Source: Tetrahymena thermophila SB210
Taxonomy: Eukaryota > Ciliophora > Oligohymenophorea > Hymenostomatida > Tetrahymenidae
Reading direction: 5' to 3'
Length of the DNA stretch: 64,000 bases
Assembly: GCF_000189635.1 (NCBI RefSeq)
Contig: NW_002476364.1
Span: 124,001 to 188,000, forward strand
Every line of letters starts with the position of its first letter. Position 1 is the stretch's first letter. Of the stretch, positions 58,762 to 64,000 are shown piece by piece. The position numbers and the translations under genes were made by a program. Under the pieces are notes generated by a model. The model worked only from the letters and a program-made list of their open reading frames with translations, had not been told where the DNA came from and searched no databases.

Positions 58762-61700
58762 ATGCATAAAAACTTAAAAGTACAAGAGCAACAGCAAAGA
58801 ATTGCTCAATATTTCAGGGAGACTAGAGAATAAATATTACTGTAGCAGAAAAGTTAGTAAACTACATAGCCAACTTCTAAGCTTATTATGCTGAATATAA
58901 ATGATGACTATTATCTGCCAGGATACTTTCATAGAATTAAAGAGTTTATAGAAAATGGGGAAATAGCGAGAGATAAAAATAATGGTAAATATTAGATATA
59001 ATTTTTTTGATGTTTATTGCATCATATATTAGTTTATTACTATTTTAATTGTTATTTATTGTTTGAATTTATAGAATCTGATGATTTAGATAGCAATTTC
59101 AATAATGATTACAGACTACCTAACAACTTCTTTGATCGAGTCGTTAAGGTATTAATACAATTATGTCTTCCAAATAAAATTCTTTTATTATTACTTTAAA
59201 CTATTTTTAGGAATTAGAGCCAAGGGCTAATGATAAGGAGAATTAAAAATCGTTTTGGAAAAACATTGCTAAAGAATATGATATTGACCCTAATGATTAT
59301 GAAAATATCGATAGACTCATTGAAGATTAGTATTAATTAAAATTAGAAAAACTATCTTTGGATGAGAATCCTGTAGATGAAACACCATTTATTAACGAAG
59401 ATTAAGACTTAAAGTTAATAAAATCAGAAAAATTTAGAAAAATGTCTGAAATGCAACACGAAGAAAATGAATAAAAAGACTAAGAAGGAAATGAAAATAA
59501 ATCTAAAGAATTTGACTCCAACGACAGCGGGTATGATAGTGAACGAGAAGAACTCAAAAATAAAATTGAGTAGGAATAATTAGAGAAAGAACTAGCTCTC
59601 TAAAGATATTTAAATGATGAATAGATACAAGAATTATTAGATATTGATTCTGACGAAGACATTATATTTAATGAAAAGGATTAGGTTTACTTCACAGACA
59701 TTAATAAAAGTCCCTTTGATGATCTCAACAAGAGTATCAAATTTTTATTATTACTCTAATCAAAAATACCTTCTTATAATATTTTTATCAAGTGTTTGTT
59801 TGAAAAAATATTTCAAAATAAATTTTCTTTTTTAAAATTAATTTAATATTTAAAAAACATGTTTTGTTGAATAGTTTTTTGTCTGCTTTTGTAGGACAAC
59901 AATTATGGTTAAAATTGCTTAAATTTTTTAATAAATAGTTTATGAGAGGAGAGAAAGCTTGCACCAAGATAAAATTAACTTTTAAAAATAATTTTAGAAA
60001 GTTATTATTAATGCTTACAAGGAAAAGCTTAAGAAAAAGTTGTATTCTCGTTTAAAATAAAAAGATTAAGATGATAACGATGATGATGATTTGGAAGAAT
60101 CTTTCACATGGAAAAGAAGAGAAAGCTAAAGATCTTAGAAAGATGCACAGTAACAATAAAAAAACCAAAAAAAAGATGACGAAGTTTAAAAGTAGCCAAC
60201 TTTAAGGGGTAGTTTTGGTATTGATTAGAAAAAATAAAAAGATATATAAAAAAAATAAAGTATTGATTAAAATGCCTCTACAATCGCTAATAAGCAAAGA
60301 GCAAGCAAAGAAGCAAATATTTTTGAGAATAATTAAAGAAAATCAATACATTAAGACAAGGTAATAGCTGATAAGTTAGTAGGATTATAATAAAGTGTTA
60401 ATCTTGAACCTATTAAATAGGTTCATCCAAATCTCTTTGATCTTGATCAAAGTCACTATTCATAGCAAGAGTTTATGCAAAATACTTTCGGCTAAATTAA
60501 CAACAACAACAGATAGCAAAATTAGCAGAGTGATATGAAGCAAAATAAATCTAGGGCTTTAATTGATTTATTGAGAGAGGAATTACAGAAAGAAGATGGT
60601 TATATCTCTGATGAATTGATGGAAGGCAAAAACAGAAGCTATTCACCTATACAGAAGGATGAAACTTAATTAAAGAAATTAAATAATTATTTTGGTGATT
60701 TGTCTAAAAAAAAAGAAGAATCACATTTACAAGTAGAATAAACCACCAATTACTTTTATTCTAAATATTAGCAGGAATACAAGCTTGAAAAAAAGAAAAA
60801 TTTTATAGAAAACTTAAAGGATACTCTGATTCCTAAATAAAATGATAAATAATTAGAGGATAAAGACCTTAAAGAATACGAAGACGATTTATATTTGTAA
60901 AAGAGGAAGCAAGATAAAGAAAAAAGAAAGGCCGCCTTAGAAAAATCTCAGTAACTTCAAATGTAAAGATAAAAGCAAATGCAAGTTGCTGAAATAAGTG
61001 AGATAAATTAAAAAATTTATGGCTGTGAAGATAGAATAACACAGTTGGGATTGAAAAATAGTCCATAAAAAAATTAAAAAAGTCAAATCGTTTAAGAAGT
61101 CCAATACTCATAAACATAATCATAAAGCAAGTAATAAATCTAAAGAAATATGTAAGGATAGTAGATGGTATAGTAAAGTTCTGGTTCATTCAAATATCAA
61201 TAGAATGGAATTAATTCTGCAAATGGCTTATAAATGGGGTAATAGTAAAGTAATTTAGCAGGTAGTGCTTTCAATTAAAACAAAAAAGGAAGTTAAACAA
61301 GTTTTCCGATAGACTTACAAAAGTTATAGTCGATGAATACTCAATAAGCGTATTAGCAGTAATAATAGCTCTATAGCTATTTAGATAAAAAGAGCTCATA
61401 ATAAGATAGCAGAATGTAATCACAATAGGTCTTCAATTAAAATTAAATGTAAATGTAACAACAGTAGTAGCAGCAGTAGTAACTTATTTCTCCAGAAAGT
61501 TCATTTATATAGAATAGTTTTATGCAATAACTACCTTTTGAAAATATTAATACTGCCAGAAGCAATTATTCATAATTTTTATACAGTGCAAGGTAGGATC
61601 CAAACTAATAATAAAGCGGAGCAGCAAGTAAACATGATTTAGATTCGGCTGAGTAGTAATAATTCGAAAGAGCTTGTATGCTTTTGTATTCTGATTTGAA

Positions 61701-61965
61701 AAAAGTCTTGTAAATTTTGCTAAAAGATGCCCAAAAAAATCAAGATTTTAGTTAAATAAATCTCCTCTTTTAATATCAACAAGTATATTTTATAATTTAA
61801 TCCCATCAATTTTAAATTTTTTATTAATTAATTTAGGAACTAGAGGAAATTATGAGCTTTAAGAACAATATAACCTATAACTTTTTATTCATGAAATTAA
61901 AAATATTTAGAGATGAAAAAAAATTAAAAGATCACATAGAAAAAATGTCATTTTATCAACTTTGA
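58762..61965 (+). CDS. Large glutamine-rich coiled-coil protein, unrecognised
   Basis: The start is ATG 58762 (MHKNLKVQEQQQRIAQYF) and TGA is 61963-61965, with introns near 58985-59073, 59149-59211, 59737-59910 and 61783-61836. Readable parts are LNINDDYYLPGYFHRIKEFI, NDYRLPNNFFDRVVK, FWKNIAKEYDIDPNDYENID, an acidic linker (NDSGYDSEREELKNKIEQ, LLDIDSDEDI) and KVIINAYKEKLKKKLYSRL. They are followed by SRALIDLLREELQKEDGYI, charged coiled coil, a long Q-rich low-complexity region, and a C-terminal helical block (RACMLLYSDLKKVLQILLKD, ELEEIMSFKNNITYNFL). TAA/TAG encode nearly all of the many glutamines. The ordered N-terminus and C-terminus suggest a scaffold. No family is recognised. Confidence 0.7.
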
Positions 61966-63122
61966 AAGGACACATTAATTTTTATAATGTTTATTTATCG
62001 AAATTAATAAGAGTCAATTTTAAAAATATTAAAATTAATTAATTAAATAGTTATAAAATATCTACAAAATAAAAGAAGAAAACTAAAACAGACTTAAGCT
62101 TACAAAAATATTTATTTATATTTTAAATAAAAGTATATTTATTCAATTTTAATCAAAGTTTAATTGAAATTGATGCAAAAAAAATTTATTTAGTTTAAAA
62201 ATACAGTTGTTGCATAGCTAGCCACGAGGATATTAAATGCAAATTTTTTAAATAGGATCAAAAAAATAGCCATCAAAGCATGAGCTACAAAATTTCTATA
62301 CATTTAATCATTTTTTTTGTGTTTAATCTTGAGTATATATCAAACGAAAAAGATTTTAAAAAATACTATTTTTAGTAAAATAATAAAATTAATTTTATAA
62401 GAGTAAATTATTTATAAATAAAATGCAAATATTAAAACCTTAGAGAATTTGAAAAGAGTAAAAATCTCTCAATTGATTTGTTTTATAAAAAACTAGCTTT
62501 AAAGTCTTTATAAAATTTAACAAATTAATTATTTCAAAATGAATTTCTAAATAAAAGAATTAGTTGTTCATGAAATTAATTCAAATAAATTTAAATAAAT
62601 CATTTTATTTTAGAAATAAAACTATTTAATTTTAATTTTGAATATTGAAAATGAAAAAAAATTACTTTTAAACTGTTGTAAACAAATTTTAAAAGAATAA
62701 AATTGAAATATAATTTGACTTATCATAGATTTTTAAAACCACTAAATTTACTTAATAATTTAGAATAAAATATCTTCACTCAAAAATTAAGAATATTAAA
62801 TGATTCATACATTGAAATATTCACAAATAAAAGTATTTCTAAAAGTATAAAATTTTGATAGATTTTTCCTTTTTTATTCATTTAAATACTTATTTTATGA
62901 TAATTTAATCACTATTTCTTAAAAATTATATTTTTGTTGTATTTTACTCTTCATTTGGTATTTTAGTGGCGATAAATAACTGGATCAAAATGTTTATTAG
63001 ATCAATTAACAAAAATTATACTTTTTAAACTGCTTTTTTTATTAAAAATTTAAAAATATTAAATTTATAAAAAGCTAATCAAGATAGTTAAAAAATTTAT
63101 TTATTGATTTATCTATTTAGAT
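61966..63122. other. Intergenic
   Basis: AT-rich over 1.1 kb, no gene seen. The right end should hold the promoter of the SAM-LRR gene. Confidence 0.6.
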
Positions 63123-64000
63123 ATGAGTGAGAAGTTTGATTAATTTTTAACATTTATTGAAGAACTTGAATTAGAAGAGTATTTGCCTGCAATAATAGAA
63201 AATGGATTTGATGATTGGGATTCACTTAAAGAACTGACTGAGGATTTAATTTATAAGTGCGGGATTTGCACTGAAGAAGTAAAAGTTTAGTAGATAATTG
63301 CATGCATTAAGGGAGCAGAGTAGTATGAATATTAAAAAAAGGCACCTTAGCAAAAAGAATAAATAAAAGAAATAGTTAGAAGACCTAACGAAGTATCGAA
63401 GGTAGATATAATAAAATCAGCCTCTAAGAAAAAAGATAAGGATGTTGGAGATAACAAGTTTTTAGCTAGTATAAATGTGCTCTCTATTACAGATAAAAAT
63501 TTTTAATACATTGGAGAAGAAATCAGATTTTGCTAAAATTTAAAAACATTGCATTTATTTTCAAATCAACTTATTAAATTGGACAACCTCTAATCACTAA
63601 CTAAATTAACCACACTTTAACTTGATAATAACTTCTTGACTAAAATAGAAGGATTGAATACTCTCATAAATTTAGAAAAATTGTAAATTGATATTAATAT
63701 AATTAATTTTAAATAAGAGCAATTTAAAATTATCTTGAAATATGGAGATTAAAATAGTATTAACCAGGAATTAATTTATAAAAAAAATAGGTATCTTAAT
63801 AAGAATAGAATTGCTAGGCTAGAAGGATTAGAGAATTGCAGCAATTTAAGGGAAATATAAATTAACAATTAGTAGATTGGCGATGTAGTTTTTACTTTTG
63901 ATGAAGAAAGCATGAAGGGAATAGGAGAGAGTTTATATTCTATAGAATGCGAGAAAAACAATATTTAAGAAATAGATTCCTTTGTTTACTTAGTAGGATT
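63123..64000 (+). CDS. SAM-domain plus LRR protein (SDS22-type repeats), 3' end beyond the window
   Basis: The start is ATG 63123 (MSEKFDQFLTFIEELELEEY). Residues about 5-70 form a SAM domain (LELEEYLPAIIENGFDDWDS, LKELTEDLIYKCGICTEEV, KVQQIIACIKGAE), a protein-protein or lipid-binding module. A basic linker (KASAKKK-like, SASKKKDKDVGDNK) leads to 22-residue LRRs of the SDS22 type: FQYIGEEIRFCQNLKTLHLF, SNQLIKLDNLQSLTKLTTLQ, LDNNFLTKIEGLNTLINLEK, then after an intron (63683-63790) LYLNKNRIARLEGLENCSNL. The intron is fixed by the LRR register (EKL-Y). The frame is open at the right edge. Such LRRs often bind PP1 or ciliary partners; here that is only family knowledge. Confidence 0.82.

Noticed and set aside
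1-64000. CRISPR array or bacterial operon signals
   Set aside because: None present; introns, code usage and gene content are those of a ciliate nucleus.

Overview
The window looks like somatic (macronuclear-type) DNA of a Tetrahymena-like ciliate. It is very AT-rich. Long reading frames appear only when TAA and TAG are read as glutamine and TGA is the sole stop. Most introns are short, AT-rich and GT...AG. I saw no transposon, retroelement, virus-like element, CRISPR array or telomeric repeat. Exon models were made by eye, so outer gene ends are generally firmer than individual splice sites.

Layout. 1-4443 (+): the 3' part of a degenerate protein-kinase gene. 6558-8291 (+): a leucine-rich repeat (LRR) gene in which each repeat is one small exon. 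8550-23950: a local LRR gene cluster with two families. Family B is intronless and on the minus strand (9385-10623, 11726-12961, 19639-20877). Family A is rich in introns and on the plus strand (13583-15654, 16652-19072, 21507-23780). Two B/A pairs are head to head over about 620-630 bp. Each A gene carries the same upstream element at an almost fixed distance. One B gene has been lost and another was cut off from its shared upstream region by a 2354-bp tandem duplication.

24648-36071 is mostly housekeeping. It holds NOC4/UTP19 (small-subunit ribosome assembly, minus), THOC3 (mRNA export, plus), SPT4 (transcription elongation, plus), TVP23 (Golgi membrane protein, minus), a membrane-anchored SAM methyltransferase (minus) and a possible 80-residue protein (minus). 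36071-38241 is a secreted or membrane aspartyl-protease-like protein with altered active-site triads. 40549-44291 holds a possible CFAP97-like ciliary gene and a Q-rich acidic protein. 48126-49020 is an unrecognised multi-exon gene, followed by ornithine decarboxylase (49269-50925).

53981-55468 (minus) is an ER 3-ketoacyl-CoA-reductase-type SDR ending in a dilysine retrieval signal. 56536-57354 (minus) is a four-span membrane protein. A tRNA-Leu(UAA) lies at 58395-58477 (minus). 58762-61965 (+) is a large Q-rich coiled-coil protein. 63123 to the right edge (+) is a SAM-domain plus LRR protein. The housekeeping genes form no operon. The only strong sign of linked organisation is the divergent LRR cluster.
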